A stretch of DNA of 64,000 nucleotides from Hallella colorans (GCF_003096815.1 NZ_QENY01000002.1:156799-220798), one strand, 5' to 3'. Counted from the stretch's first letter, positions 9,249-18,528 are shown. Notes: generated by a model from the letters alone, not told the origin. Numbers and translations are program-made.

Positions 9249-10739
9249 ATGAAATCACTTAGGACATTGCTCATCCTATGCCTTTTGTCCCTGTCCGGTA
9301 TATTTTTTGCTAATTGCGACGGAGACGAAACGCCAAGCGTCATCATGGACGAGGCCACTCAGCAAATTATCAACTCAGGGCGCATAGACTTCAACGCCGA
9401 CGGTGGACAAGTGACATTGCGACTTCGCACGGACGGCAACAGTTGGAGCGTCAAGACGGAAAACGCCAATGGGAAACCCACAGATTGGTGCACTACAACA
9501 ACCCAAACCAACGAAAACGAGACGGCCATAACGGTAAAAGCAAGCCCCAATCGCGACATTGCGAACCGAACAGCCACGCTGACAATAGCCACGACAAGCA
9601 AGCAGTACAAGCTCGACATTGAGCAAAAGCCGTCGCCACAATTTCAAATAGTGGCCTCGCACGTGGATGTTCTTGGCACGGGCGGCAACGTATTCGTGAC
9701 TTTACGCACCAACACCCTACCAGAAATTATCATGGACAAGGAAGCGCCGTGGCTCACTTTTGTGGGCATAAGGCGCAAGGCAGGCAACCACAAAGCCAAC
9801 GACGTGATATATTTGGAATATTGTTTCAAAGCCGAGAGGAACGCCGACCTTGGACGATTGGCACGCGTGACGTTCACGATGGCCCACGGCAAAAGCCAAA
9901 CAGCATGCGTACACCAATGGAGCAGAAAGCTCAAAGCCACCGAAAACATACACGTGGGCAAGCCCGGACAGCTCGGCACGCTGCTCGGAGCCAACGCCAA
10001 CGACTGGGCCAATATTGAGCGGCTCACGCTCTCGGGCACGCTCAACGCAACCGACATACAGGCGCTGCGCATGCTGCTGCGTCCATCGGTACGCTTCACC
10101 GAGGTCAACGCGGCGGGCAACATATCGGTGGAACACAGCGTGCCGTTGGGCCTAAAACATGTTGACATGGGCGCCTGCAAGCTGGTCAAAGGTGGTGATG
10201 AGTACGTGGAGCCACGCATAGACAGCTCTACTGACCCTCGCTACAATGCCACAAGAGACAACGAGTTGGGCGACAAGGCTTTCCTCATCGCACGCACACA
10301 CTTGGAAACGATAACGCTTCCGGCAAGCCTTGAGCACATCGGCAACCAAGCGTTCTGCTTTTGTGAGCACCTGAAGGGTATTGATATACCCGCCACGGTG
10401 ACAGACATTGGCGTACACGCTTTTTCCAATTGCAAGTCACTCACACGCATCAACATACCCGAAGACTCACGGCTACAGCTGCTCGGCCAATACGCATTAG
10501 CCACCACAAACACGTTGGCCGAGATACGACTCCCTGCCACGCTGATCGTGAACACATCGACACCACCCATTCTCGGAGGTGTAAAAGCACGAAACCTCCA
10601 CGTGAAATGGCTCACGCCCCCCTCGTTGGGACGCTATGGTATCCACAAGAACACCACCGTCTATGTGCCCCAAGGCACTGCGGTCGCTTACCGGCAGGCT
10701 GACGGATGGAAGCGCGCGGCGAAGATTATAGAAGAATAA
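9249..10739 (+). CDS. surface lipoprotein with BACON domains and BspA-type leucine-rich repeats
   Basis: 496 aa from the ATG at 9249. A lipoprotein signal ends in FFANC with the lipidated Cys at 23, followed by acidic DGDE, resembling a surface-export signal. Residues about 50-140 and 145-235 are two BACON-like beta-sandwich domains (GRIDFNADGGQVTLRLRTDG...; LTIATTSKQYKLDIEQKP). The C-terminal 150 residues hold LRR_5/BspA repeats (LETITLPASLEHIGNQAFCF, GIDIPATVTDIGVHAFSNCK) and end with a partial repeat, VYVPQGTAVAYRQADGW. BspA-like proteins bind host matrix or other bacteria. It stands alone, with its own short upstream region. Function is inferred as adhesion. Confidence 0.88.
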   Translation: MKSLRTLLILCLLSLSGIFFANCDGDETPSVIMDEATQQIINSGRIDFNADGGQVTLRLRTDGNSWSVKTENANGKPTDWCTTTTQTNENETAITVKASPNRDIANRTATLTIATTSKQYKLDIEQKPSPQFQIVASHVDVLGTGGNVFVTLRTNTLPEIIMDKEAPWLTFVGIRRKAGNHKANDVIYLEYCFKAERNADLGRLARVTFTMAHGKSQTACVHQWSRKLKATENIHVGKPGQLGTLLGANANDWANIERLTLSGTLNATDIQALRMLLRPSVRFTEVNAAGNISVEHSVPLGLKHVDMGACKLVKGGDEYVEPRIDSSTDPRYNATRDNELGDKAFLIARTHLETITLPASLEHIGNQAFCFCEHLKGIDIPATVTDIGVHAFSNCKSLTRINIPEDSRLQLLGQYALATTNTLAEIRLPATLIVNTSTPPILGGVKARNLHVKWLTPPSLGRYGIHKNTTVYVPQGTAVAYRQADGWKRAAKIIEE

Positions 10740-10751
10740 GGGTAAAAAACA

Positions 10752-10783
10752 CTTGCCTATTTGGTAGAAAAAAGGTAACTTCG
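10752..10783 (+). promoter_or_regulatory. promoter of the MaoC-like gene
   Basis: CTTG (10752-10755), 20 nt, then TAACTTCG (10776-10783). This is a near match to TTTG-N19-21-TAnnTTTG and gives a transcript start about 25 nt before the ATG at 10813. Confidence 0.6.
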
Positions 10784-10812
10784 CAGCCTATTCATGAAGC
10801 AAAACACCAAGA

Positions 10813-11277
10813 ATGAAAAAACTTATCATTAACTCGTTTGATGAACTCGCGGCCTACGAGGGCAAACATCTCGGCGAGTCATCATGGCTCCAAGTGGATC
10901 AAGAACGCATCAACTGTTTCGCCGACGCCACTTTAGACCATCAATGGATACATGTCGACACGGAACGCGCCAAGACCGAGAGTGCCTACCACAGCACCAT
11001 CGCACACGGCTATCTCACCCTGTCGCTCCTGCCCCACCTATGGAATGAAATTATCGAGGTGAACCATTTGAAAATGATGGTGAACTATGGCATGGACAAT
11101 ATGCGATTTGGAAACGCCGTCATCACGGGTAACAAGATACGCCTTTCGGCCGACCTGAAAAAGGTAGACAATCTGCGTGGCATCTGCAAGGCCACCATCA
11201 GCGTGACCATAGAGATAGAGGGCGAGCGCAAACCAGCTCTGAAGGGCGATGTGCAATTTCTGTATTATTTTGAATAA
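10813..11277 (+). CDS. MaoC-like hot-dog-fold hydratase
   Basis: 154 aa, the full length for single-domain (R)-specific enoyl-CoA hydratases. The catalytic Asp/His pair is visible in ATLDHQWIHVD (Asp42 and His47), and IAHGYLTLSLLPHL matches the following helix. These enzymes hydrate trans-2-enoyl-CoA to (R)-3-hydroxyacyl-CoA. It is monocistronic with its own promoter and a strong terminator after it. The physiological acyl chain is unknown. Confidence 0.92.
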   Translation: MKKLIINSFDELAAYEGKHLGESSWLQVDQERINCFADATLDHQWIHVDTERAKTESAYHSTIAHGYLTLSLLPHLWNEIIEVNHLKMMVNYGMDNMRFGNAVITGNKIRLSADLKKVDNLRGICKATISVTIEIEGERKPALKGDVQFLYYFE

Positions 11278-11323
11278 AAGATAGGTGCGCGCCGTTGACA
11301 CGGCAAGCCACCATCAAGTAACA

Positions 11324-11358
11324 AGCCATGACAGCGCACCGCTCGTCATGGCTTTTTT
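11324..11358 (+). terminator. rho-independent terminator after the MaoC-like gene
   Basis: AGCCATGAC (11324-11332) pairs with GTCATGGCT (11345-11353), followed by a run of six T. Confidence 0.9.
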
Positions 11359-11928
11359 GTACCAACAATAAACAAAAATGATAGATTCGAGCCATTATCA
11401 TTGTGTTACTAAATGAAATATAAGTCAAAAAATAGTCATAAAAAAAGCACGCTTCAAACCTATCGTTTTAGAAAGAAATTCTTCATTTTCTCTGCCCCAC
11501 TCGCTCAAGACAAACTATTAAAAAACCATTCATTTCACCATTGGTATCTAATGGTGCGCCGATTAGTTAGTTATCACGGCTCGAATGATACTTAAATGTC
11601 ATGCCATTAGGCCTTATTCACGATGCGAATAAGGCCTAATGACACCATCTTGAAAAAACTTTTTCAGCAAAAACAAGATGCAATATTTGTAAAGCTTTAT
11701 TAATAAGCAACTTACAAAAAACTCTCATTTATCGAGTATTTGCGAGCAATGATGTTCCTGTTTGAATATAATCGAAATACAGAGACACTATTGTTAATAT
11801 TTTTCCAAATAGTTTTTATCAAACACTGTCATGTTAATGGTTTTTTTTTCAATAAAAACCACATGCTTAAAAGTCAGAGAAATTTTTCAAGAAACATCAT
11901 TCTCTCTCTGACATTTAATAATGACGCG
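11359..11928. other. AT-rich convergent intergenic region
   Basis: About 570 bp between the MaoC-like gene (plus) and the DUF6057-like gene (minus). It holds array B (11537-11646). Otherwise it is A- and T-rich (for example nine T in a row near 11842) with no supported gene or RNA. Confidence 0.55.
11537..11646. repeat. intergenic array B: five imperfect 22-nt units (110 bp)
   Basis: Units start at 11537, 11559, 11581, 11603 and 11625, each 22 nt. The last two form a strong hairpin, ATTAGGCCTTATTC (11606-11619) pairing perfectly with 11627-11640. Unit order matches array C at 30014: unit 2 starts CCGATTAG in both, and unit 4 contains AGGCCTTATTCAC in both. Confidence 0.8.
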
Positions 11929-13083
11929 CTACATGCCATGATGCTTGAGTGCATAATAATAAAACCAGAAAGTGCCACCATAGCTATCGCGCAGCACCGA
12001 ATAACGACATTGTGCATCGGCGGTTTTGCGACAAAGAGCTTGATAGTCCTCATAGTCGGCCTCGAGCACTGGGTCCTTATACACGATGCTGGGATGCTTG
12101 CGCGTGTGCGTATAGAGCGTCAATGCCTCGCGATAGTGCTTGGGCAAAGGCTTCTTGAGATCGTAATAGCGAGGCAAGGCGTTGGCAAAAGCGTCCATGT
12201 TGCCCTCGAGCAGATAGGCACACAGCAACCAGTCGTGCGCCGCGGGAGTAGCCCGACCGATGGCATGAAGTTTCACAAGATAGTCCATCGGCGACTCACA
12301 CCCTTTGACATAGGCTCCAAGATGCCTATACAGCGTAGTTTCTGGCAGTATCAGCAGCCTGACAGATCGGCCATTAGGCAACATGCTGGCCGACCGGCCA
12401 ACAAGCGGATACTCGAATAGTCGCTCGCCCATCTGTCGCTTGTAAGACAAAGCCCAAACACGCAGTAACGTCAGACTGCTATCGGTCTTGGTTTCTTTGA
12501 CACCCACTTGCAACGCTTCGTCGTAGCGAGCAGCCCTCATCTCGTTCTCCATGCGCATGCGATAGTGCAACAAATAGTCATTGCAACCGATGGCGCATGT
12601 CATCAGGCAAAAGGCCGTGAGCGTGAAGAGGTTTATCCAAACATGCCTCAGCACGTTGCCCCCACCTGTCTGGTCGCGCAGCGATTCGAACTGCTTACAC
12701 AGCCAAACCGCGCCCGCGTACATCACCATAAGCAATGGGAAGAGCCACCACCAATGGCCTATATAACTTTCTCTCCCTATATTTGGCGTGATGTCTGTCA
12801 AGATGCCGAGCAACAACAACGAGGGAAAATAGGTCAACGCATGTGTATATCCCTTGAGCCTTGTGCCGACATAAACACCAACCTGCACCATCCACAGCAC
12901 CACGGTGATGAGCAATGCCCCCACCAATCGGTTGTAATTGGTTTGGCCATGAGAGAGCACGTGCTGGGTTACGGCCAGTATGTCCGCCTGATAATCGTAT
13001 AGATACAGGAACGTAAAAATCAAGAAAAGAACGGCACACGTCATCCTTGGCATGACGGCGCCATTCTTGGAAGTGCTTGTCAT
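11929..13083 (-). CDS. membrane protein, DUF6057-like
   Basis: 384 aa. The N-terminal half has five hydrophobic segments (CAVLFLIFTFLYLYDY, LLITVVLWMVQVGVYVG, FPSLLLLGILTDI, WWWLFPLLMVMYAGAVWL, LFTLTAFCLMTCAIG). The rest is soluble and alpha-helical with TPR-like character. The wording resembles the Bacteroidetes family DUF6057, of unknown function; this is from memory and not checked. Members I recall are longer, so this may be a short form. It starts 19 bp after glgB ends and is the last gene of the minus-strand unit MORN-yhcH-glgB. No function is proposed. Confidence 0.75.
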   Translation of the reverse strand: MTSTSKNGAVMPRMTCAVLFLIFTFLYLYDYQADILAVTQHVLSHGQTNYNRLVGALLITVVLWMVQVGVYVGTRLKGYTHALTYFPSLLLLGILTDITPNIGRESYIGHWWWLFPLLMVMYAGAVWLCKQFESLRDQTGGGNVLRHVWINLFTLTAFCLMTCAIGCNDYLLHYRMRMENEMRAARYDEALQVGVKETKTDSSLTLLRVWALSYKRQMGERLFEYPLVGRSASMLPNGRSVRLLILPETTLYRHLGAYVKGCESPMDYLVKLHAIGRATPAAHDWLLCAYLLEGNMDAFANALPRYYDLKKPLPKHYREALTLYTHTRKHPSIVYKDPVLEADYEDYQALCRKTADAQCRYSVLRDSYGGTFWFYYYALKHHGM

Positions 13084-13102
13084 CAGTGTTGTTTCTAAAT
13101 GA

Positions 13103-15184
13103 TTATTTGCGTTTTAACACCACGGCAGAACGCGCCGGGATATACAGTTTGAGCCATCCTTTGTGGTCTGGGGCGTAGAGGGGGTCGTGGTTGGTGAAAT
13201 GCTCCACGCTGTCATCAGCCAGTCCATTGCCGCCAAAAGCCTTGTCGTCAGTGTTTAGACACACGGTGTAAGAACCCTCGGGCACCAAGAAGCCATAGTC
13301 GGTGTACGAACGGTTGGGCGAGAAGTTGAGCACGAAGATGAGGTCGCCACGCATGAAGGCAAGCACTTGGTCGCCATCATTGTGCCAGATCTCTTGCACG
13401 GGCGTGTCAACAAATCCATTCTCTTGCTTAATCACTGCGAGCATGGCCTTGTCAAAGTCGCCAAGGTAGTGATAATCAAGCTCTGGATTGTCCACCAAGT
13501 TCCATTGCCGGCGGGCGTATTTATGGCTCCAGCCGTTGCCCTCACGTGGAAAATCTATCCACTCCGGATGCCCAAACTCGTTGCCCATGAAGTTGAGGTA
13601 ACCACCGTTCATGGCCGCGGCCGTCACCAAGCGTATCATCTTGTGTAGGGCTATGCCACGGTGTGCCATGTCGTTCTCGTCGCCTTTCTTGAAATGCCAG
13701 TACATGTCAGCGTCTACCAAACGGAAAATGATGGTCTTGTCGCCCACCAACGCTTGGTCGTGGCTCTCGCAATAAGAAATGGTACGCTCGTCGCTGCGAC
13801 GATTCTTAACCTCCCAAAATATGCTGCTGGGTTTCCAATCCTCGTCTCTTTTCTCCTTGATGGTTTTTATCCAATAGTCTGGAATGTTCATGGCCAACCG
13901 GTAGTCGAACCCATAGCCACCATCCTCGAACTTGGCCGCCAACCCTGGCATGCCGCTCACTTCCTCGGCAATGGTGACGGCTTGTGGATTAACCTCGTGT
14001 ATAAGCTTGTTTGCCAACGTGAGGTAACAGATGGCGTTGTCGTCTTGGTGCCCATTGAAATAGTCAGCATAGTTCACAAACGCCTCGCCAAGTCCGTGAC
14101 TGTAATAGAGCATGGAGGTGACGCCGTCAAAACGAAACCCATCAAAGTGAAACTCATTGAGCCAATATTTGCAATTGCTCAACAAGAAATGCAGCACCTC
14201 ATCCTTGCCATAGTCAAAACAAAGACTGTCCCAAGCCGGATGCTCGCGACGGTCGCCGGGGTAGAAATACTGGTTGGGATCGCCGGCAAAATTGCCCAAT
14301 CCCTCCACCTCGTTCTTCACGGCGTGCGAGTGAACAATGTCCATAACGACAGCGATGCCCATGGCATGAGCCGCGTCTATGAGGGCTTTCAGCTCGTCTG
14401 GGGTGCCGAACCTGCTCGATGGAGCGAAGAACGAGCTGACGTGATAGCCAAAGCTGCCATAGTATGGATGCTCTTGTATGGCCATGATCTGTATGCAATT
14501 GTAGCCGTCGCGAGCTACACGGGGCAACACGTTGTCCTTAAACTCGGTGTAGGTACCTACTTTCTCGGCATCTTGCGCCATGCCAACATGGCACTCGTAG
14601 ATAAGCAACGGGCTCTTCTGGGGGCAAAACGTCTTCTTCTTCCATACGTAAGGTTTGGACGGCGCCCAAACCTGCGCGGAGAAAATCTTGGTTCTTTCGT
14701 CTTGCACCACACGTCGCGTCCAAGCCGGTATGCGCTCTCCCTCGCCTCCATTCCACTTCACGTGCAATTTGTAGAGGTCGCCGTGCTTCATGGCATGAGC
14801 TGGCATGGTGAGTTCCCAATGACCCAACGTGCCTATTCTCGTGCAACTATAAGCGTCGCTCTCGGTCCAGTCGTTGAAATCACCAACCAAAAAAATAGCC
14901 GTGGCGTTGGGTGCCCACTCACGAAATACCCATCTGCCATCTTTGAGATGATGCAAACCAAAATAATCGTAACCATTGGCAAAGTCGGACAGTGAGCGCT
15001 TGCCCTGCTCGGTGAGCTGGCCTATTTTCCACAACGCATGGTCGTAACGGCCGCGTATTGCATCTTCATAAGGTTCCAAATAAGGGTCATGGGCCACCAT
15101 GCCTATATGCTTGGCGGCGGAGCGCTCGCAAGACTTTGGTGTCTTGTTGGTCTCTGTTTTGGGCACGTTTCGTTTTGTTTCCAT
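13103..15184 (-). CDS. glgB: 1,4-alpha-glucan branching enzyme, GH13_8 (eukaryote-like) type
   Basis: 693 aa. The order is a CBM48-like N-terminal domain (WVFREWAPNATAIFLVGDFN, residues 85-104), the GH13 barrel with LLIYECHVGMA, the nucleophile in FDGFRFDGVTSM (Asp353), the acid/base in VTIAEEVSGMP (Glu407) and the third carboxylate region CESHDQALVGDKT, then an all-beta C-terminal domain ending PARSAVVLKRK. The length and motifs match the branching enzyme of eukaryotes and Bacteroidetes rather than the E. coli form. It introduces alpha-1,6 branches in glycogen. The first 25 residues are polar and variable. No other glg gene is nearby; it sits between a YhcH-family gene (33 bp) and a membrane protein (19 bp). 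Confidence 0.97.
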   Translation of the reverse strand: METKRNVPKTETNKTPKSCERSAAKHIGMVAHDPYLEPYEDAIRGRYDHALWKIGQLTEQGKRSLSDFANGYDYFGLHHLKDGRWVFREWAPNATAIFLVGDFNDWTESDAYSCTRIGTLGHWELTMPAHAMKHGDLYKLHVKWNGGEGERIPAWTRRVVQDERTKIFSAQVWAPSKPYVWKKKTFCPQKSPLLIYECHVGMAQDAEKVGTYTEFKDNVLPRVARDGYNCIQIMAIQEHPYYGSFGYHVSSFFAPSSRFGTPDELKALIDAAHAMGIAVVMDIVHSHAVKNEVEGLGNFAGDPNQYFYPGDRREHPAWDSLCFDYGKDEVLHFLLSNCKYWLNEFHFDGFRFDGVTSMLYYSHGLGEAFVNYADYFNGHQDDNAICYLTLANKLIHEVNPQAVTIAEEVSGMPGLAAKFEDGGYGFDYRLAMNIPDYWIKTIKEKRDEDWKPSSIFWEVKNRRSDERTISYCESHDQALVGDKTIIFRLVDADMYWHFKKGDENDMAHRGIALHKMIRLVTAAAMNGGYLNFMGNEFGHPEWIDFPREGNGWSHKYARRQWNLVDNPELDYHYLGDFDKAMLAVIKQENGFVDTPVQEIWHNDGDQVLAFMRGDLIFVLNFSPNRSYTDYGFLVPEGSYTVCLNTDDKAFGGNGLADDSVEHFTNHDPLYAPDHKGWLKLYIPARSAVVLKRK

Positions 15185-15217
15185 CGTGCAAATAGTGTTT
15201 TAAAGTGGATGTAAAGA

Positions 15218-15664
15218 CTATTTTCTAACTTTGAAAATGGCTTTTCTAAGCGTGGGTTGATCAGTAATACCTGGTGCGTGGCCATCTTGAGGCATGAAGA
15301 TGACAAACTGACCCGGGCGCGCGGTCACGAAAGTTTGCGCCTCTATGCCGGGTATGAGCGTGATGTCCTTGGCCGTGTCAAATGGAGACTCTGGCAATTC
15401 GGCGGCGGGAATATAACCGTAAGTCTCGGCCGTGTTGATGGGCACTTGCACGTCTATCATCTCTTTGTGATACTCCATGGGCGCTTGTTGAGGCGTCTTA
15501 CCATCTTGTGTCATCACGTTGACAAATACATCGTTGCCAGAGATGATATGCTTGCCATCGGCGACATCTTCCCAATGGTTGTTTCTCAAAAAGCTAACTA
15601 CATGTTGAATACGTGGGTTTAGGGCTACGTATTTTTCAAGATTTTGAATGGTGTCAATTATCAT
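15218..15664 (-). CDS. YhcH/YjgK/YiaL family protein
   Basis: 148 aa from the ATG at 15664; the frame stays open further upstream but there overlaps the MORN gene, and MIIDTIQNLEKYVALNPRIQ is the usual family start. Cupin-like features are visible: KHIISGNDVFVNVMTQDGK, EYHKEMIDVQVPINTAETYGY and FVIFMPQDGHAPGI, which carry the conserved His/Glu metal ligands. The family (YiaL, NanQ) is linked to sugar or sialic acid anomerisation; here the substrate is unknown. It follows the MORN gene by 13 bp and precedes glgB by 33 bp, so co-transcription is likely. Confidence 0.92.
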   Translation of the reverse strand: MIIDTIQNLEKYVALNPRIQHVVSFLRNNHWEDVADGKHIISGNDVFVNVMTQDGKTPQQAPMEYHKEMIDVQVPINTAETYGYIPAAELPESPFDTAKDITLIPGIEAQTFVTARPGQFVIFMPQDGHAPGITDQPTLRKAIFKVRK

Positions 15665-15677
15665 ATCGCATAAATTA

Positions 15678-16808
15678 TTAGTTGTCGTTAAATCGACGGC
15701 CACTTTCATAATGCCCTTTGAAGATGACCCGACCGTTTCGATCCTTCTCCACGAAACGACCATCACGAACGTTGTTGACGTAGGTTCCTTCAAAACGCTT
15801 GCCGTCTTTGAGTTCCTCAATGGCCTTGCCATTGCGCATGCCATTTTTGTAAGTGCCCTTAAAACGTGTTCCGTCAGCGTAATGGATGATGACCTCACCG
15901 TCTATTTTGCCATTGACAAAATCTCCATCAAAGACATCGCCGTTCTTCTTGGTGAGCTTGCCACGACCGTTTTGCAAGTCGTTTTTCCACAGTCCCTCAT
16001 ACTTGTCGCCATTGGCCCATACGAAAGTGCCCATGCCTTGACGCACACCCTCGGCAAAATGGCCCGTGTATCGATCGCCGTTGGCATATTTGAAGATGCC
16101 CTCGCCAGTGCGCTCGCCTTGCTCATAATCGCCCTCGTAACGGTCTCCGTTCTGGAAAACATAGATGCCCCTGCCCTGCTGTATGTCGTTTTGCCACTGT
16201 CCTTTGTACACATCGCCGTCTGCATATTTGTTTACGCCATAGCCCGACCGTTGGTTATTGTCCCACTCTCCTTCGTAAATGGTGCCGTCTCCCCAATCGA
16301 AAATGCCTCGGCCTTGTTTTTTATCCTCTTTCCACTGGCCGTCATAATAGGCTCCATTAGAATATGTATACTTGCCCTTTCCCTGACGCATGTCATGAAA
16401 CCAGTTGCCATCATATTTGTCACCATTGAAGTAATACATGACACCATGCCCCTGCTGATAGTCGCGAAACCATAGCCCCACGTATTTATTGTTATTGCTG
16501 AAATAATAGGTTCCTTTGCCATGCTGTTGGTTAAGCAGCCATTGGCCCTCATATTTCTCACCGTCGGCAAAGGTGTAGGTGCCATAACCTTGGCGTTTGC
16601 CTTTGACAAAATCGCCCTCGTATGTATTTCCATTGTCAAAAATGACATTACCCTTGCCGTGTGGTTTGTCAGAAACCATCTGACCTTTGTAAACGCCCTT
16701 AACGCCCATCTCTTCTACTTGACAAGAGCCTAAAGTTATCTTTTGTGCACAGACATTGAGAGATGAGACTATAAATAATAAAGATAATATCAGATTTTTC
16801 ACTATCAA
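15678..16808 (-). CDS. exported MORN-repeat protein
   Basis: 376 aa with a signal peptide (MIVKNLILSLLFIVSSLNVCAQ). Almost all the rest is 14 consecutive MORN repeats of 23 residues, with the pattern YEGxWxxxxxxGxGxYxxxNG, plus a partial last repeat. Consecutive copies are close (DRYEGDYEQGERTGEGIF, DRYTGHFAEGVRQGMGTF), giving a 69-nt periodicity in the DNA. MORN repeats form an elongated beta-hairpin ribbon and often bind lipids or proteins; a secreted version suggests an envelope scaffold. It is the first gene of the unit with yhcH, glgB and the DUF6057-like gene. No catalytic domain is attached. Confidence 0.95.
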   Translation of the reverse strand: MIVKNLILSLLFIVSSLNVCAQKITLGSCQVEEMGVKGVYKGQMVSDKPHGKGNVIFDNGNTYEGDFVKGKRQGYGTYTFADGEKYEGQWLLNQQHGKGTYYFSNNNKYVGLWFRDYQQGHGVMYYFNGDKYDGNWFHDMRQGKGKYTYSNGAYYDGQWKEDKKQGRGIFDWGDGTIYEGEWDNNQRSGYGVNKYADGDVYKGQWQNDIQQGRGIYVFQNGDRYEGDYEQGERTGEGIFKYANGDRYTGHFAEGVRQGMGTFVWANGDKYEGLWKNDLQNGRGKLTKKNGDVFDGDFVNGKIDGEVIIHYADGTRFKGTYKNGMRNGKAIEELKDGKRFEGTYVNNVRDGRFVEKDRNGRVIFKGHYESGRRFNDN

Positions 16809-16830
16809 TGGTGTATGTTAAATTCAATTT

Positions 16831-16838
16831 CAAAGATA
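16831..16838 (-). promoter_or_regulatory. -7 box of the MORN-yhcH-glgB unit
   Basis: Minus strand TATCTTTG, 23 nt upstream of the MORN ATG at 16808. No clear -33 box at the right distance. Confidence 0.55.
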
Positions 16839-16935
16839 GTAATAATAATTGGATTAGATAGTTTAGGGTGGGATATTTAAGGCATTAAACTAACTATTTA
16901 ACATTATTAAATATCCGATGATGGGGTAAAATTCG

Positions 16936-16943
16936 TAATTTTG
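16936..16943 (+). promoter_or_regulatory. -7 box for kdsB
   Basis: TAATTTTG, 17 nt upstream of the kdsB ATG at 16961. The -33 region lacks a clear TTTG. Confidence 0.55.
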
Positions 16944-16960
16944 TAAAGATTTAAATACGA

Positions 16961-17716
16961 ATGAGAATGAAAACCATCGCTATTATTCCGGCTCGATACG
17001 GCTCTTCACGTTTTAAGGGCAAGCCATTGGCCATGCTTGCCGGCCGACCTGTGATACAACATGTGTACGAAAGGGTTTTGCAAGTGGTCGAGGACACATG
17101 GGTGGCAACCGACGACGAGCGCATATATGATACGGTCAAAGCTTTCGGAGGAAAGGTCGTGATGACACGCACCGACCACAAAAGTGGCACCGACCGAATA
17201 CAAGAGGCGGTGGAAAAGATTGGAACCAAAGCCGATGTGGTGGTCAACGTACAAGGAGACGAGCCGTTCATACAGACCTCGCAGATTGAAACCATCTGCC
17301 GTTTATTTGACGACCCGGGCACGCAGATAGCCACCATAGGAAAGCGTTTTGAAAGCATGGAGGCGGTGGAAAATCCCAACTCGCCCAAGATTGTGACGGA
17401 TGTCAATGGGTTCGCGCTATATTTCTCACGTTCGCCCATACCATTTGTAAGGGGCGTGGAGCGTGAGGCATGGCTCGGGCGATACCCATTTTTAAAACAT
17501 CTCGGCATTTACGCCTACCGCCGCACGGTGCTGGCAGAGATTACCCAACTACCAATGTCGCCACTTGAAAAGGCTGAAAGTTTGGAGCAACTGCGCTGGT
17601 TGCAAAACGGCTATCGCATCAAAGTGGGACTGACCAATGTGGAAACCATTGGCATCGATACCCCGACGGACCTTGAGAAGGCTGAGAAATTTATTCAAGA
17701 AGCGCAACGCCATTGA
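16961..17716 (+). CDS. kdsB: 3-deoxy-manno-octulosonate cytidylyltransferase
   Basis: 251 aa of normal length. It starts MRMKTIAIIPARYGSSRFKGKPL, the CTP-binding loop of the family. It continues with VMTRTDHKSGTDRIQEAV, NVQGDEPFI (metal-binding Asp) and HLGIYAYRRTVL, all family signatures. It activates Kdo as CMP-Kdo for lipid A core synthesis in the cytoplasm. It stands alone, divergent from the MORN gene and convergent with the exonuclease. Confidence 0.97.
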   Translation: MRMKTIAIIPARYGSSRFKGKPLAMLAGRPVIQHVYERVLQVVEDTWVATDDERIYDTVKAFGGKVVMTRTDHKSGTDRIQEAVEKIGTKADVVVNVQGDEPFIQTSQIETICRLFDDPGTQIATIGKRFESMEAVENPNSPKIVTDVNGFALYFSRSPIPFVRGVEREAWLGRYPFLKHLGIYAYRRTVLAEITQLPMSPLEKAESLEQLRWLQNGYRIKVGLTNVETIGIDTPTDLEKAEKFIQEAQRH

Positions 17717-17775
17717 ACAAAAGGGGCTTTCACTATAAACCCTCGTCAATCATTCGCATAGTATGGCAGGCTCAA

Positions 17776-18330
17776 TCAAAGCACGCCATCGCATCCAGAC
17801 ATGTCGGAAAGCCGCATAGCGCCAGCATCTTGCATCTCGCGCAAAAACAAACGGGCACACATCTCGGCGTCGGCCCCGGCCCGATGGTGACACTCACAAG
17901 GTATCTCGAACACTTGACAAAGATAGTCTAACTTGTTGCAAGGATAGCGATAAATGCGGCGGGCGGCTCGCAACGAGCAATAATAAGAAACGGCAGGCTT
18001 GGGCAGCCCATAACATTCGAGCGATTGTCGGATACAACTGATGTCGAAAGCCGCGTTGTGAGCAATAAGCACAGGACTATCATCAAGGTATTTTTCTATC
18101 TCGGTCCACACGGCAGGAAAATCAGGAGAGCACTCTGTGTCTTGCGGAGTGATGCCGTGTATGCGTATGTTCCAATAGTCATACCAGTTGTCTTGTGGTT
18201 GCACCAACCATGAACGGGTCTCCGTGACCTCGCCGTCGCGCACCACGCAGATACCCGCCTCACAGATGGAGGCATGGCTACGAGTGGCTGTCTCAAAGTC
18301 GATGGCTATAAAATTAACTCCGTGTATCAT
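17776..18330 (-). CDS. DnaQ-like 3'-5' exonuclease
   Basis: 184 aa from the ATG at 18330; a start 9 codons earlier (18357) is possible. DEDDh motifs are visible: ExoI AIDFETAT (Asp11, Glu13), ExoII in VLIAHNAAFDISCIRQSL and ExoIII HHRAGADAEMCARL. It is a stand-alone exonuclease domain as in DNA polymerase III epsilon-like proteins, without a BRCT or polymerase part; repair or RNA processing are both possible. A good promoter lies about 90 nt upstream on the minus strand, so the mRNA leader would be long. Confidence 0.93.
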   Translation of the reverse strand: MIHGVNFIAIDFETATRSHASICEAGICVVRDGEVTETRSWLVQPQDNWYDYWNIRIHGITPQDTECSPDFPAVWTEIEKYLDDSPVLIAHNAAFDISCIRQSLECYGLPKPAVSYYCSLRAARRIYRYPCNKLDYLCQVFEIPCECHHRAGADAEMCARLFLREMQDAGAMRLSDMSGCDGVL

Positions 18331-18417
18331 TTGCTTTCTTTTTCGTCTTTGCAGCATTAAAATCTACTCGCTCACTGATTTGTCCATGTTTTGCGATTAA
18401 AGCGTCGTAGAAACATT

Positions 18418-18449
18418 CAAAAGTACAAAAAAAAGGAGAAAACATCCAA
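18418..18449 (-). promoter_or_regulatory. promoter of the DnaQ-like exonuclease
   Basis: On the minus strand TTTG (18449-18446), exactly 20 nt, then TACTTTTG (18425-18418). Full match to the Bacteroidetes consensus and spacing. Confidence 0.7.
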
Positions 18450-18528
18450 ACTTTCACGCACAAAAGAAGTGCGCCATTCCAATATCGTATTTGTACGACA
18501 CGTCATCCATATATAGCATCTTGAAAAC

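Noticed and set aside
12670..12700. tRNA-like GATTCGAAC motif
   Set aside because: Lies within the DUF6057-like coding sequence; no cloverleaf can be drawn around it.
13661..14995. 444-aa open frame on the plus strand
   Set aside because: Exactly antisense to glgB, whose catalytic motifs are intact; no family resemblance in the plus frame.
15648..16475. 275-aa hydrophobic-looking open frame on the plus strand
   Set aside because: Antisense of the MORN repeats; the periodic hydrophobic look comes from the repeated codons.
15678..16808. 69-bp tandem DNA repeat
   Set aside because: It is the coding sequence of MORN repeats (23 residues each), not an independent repeat element.
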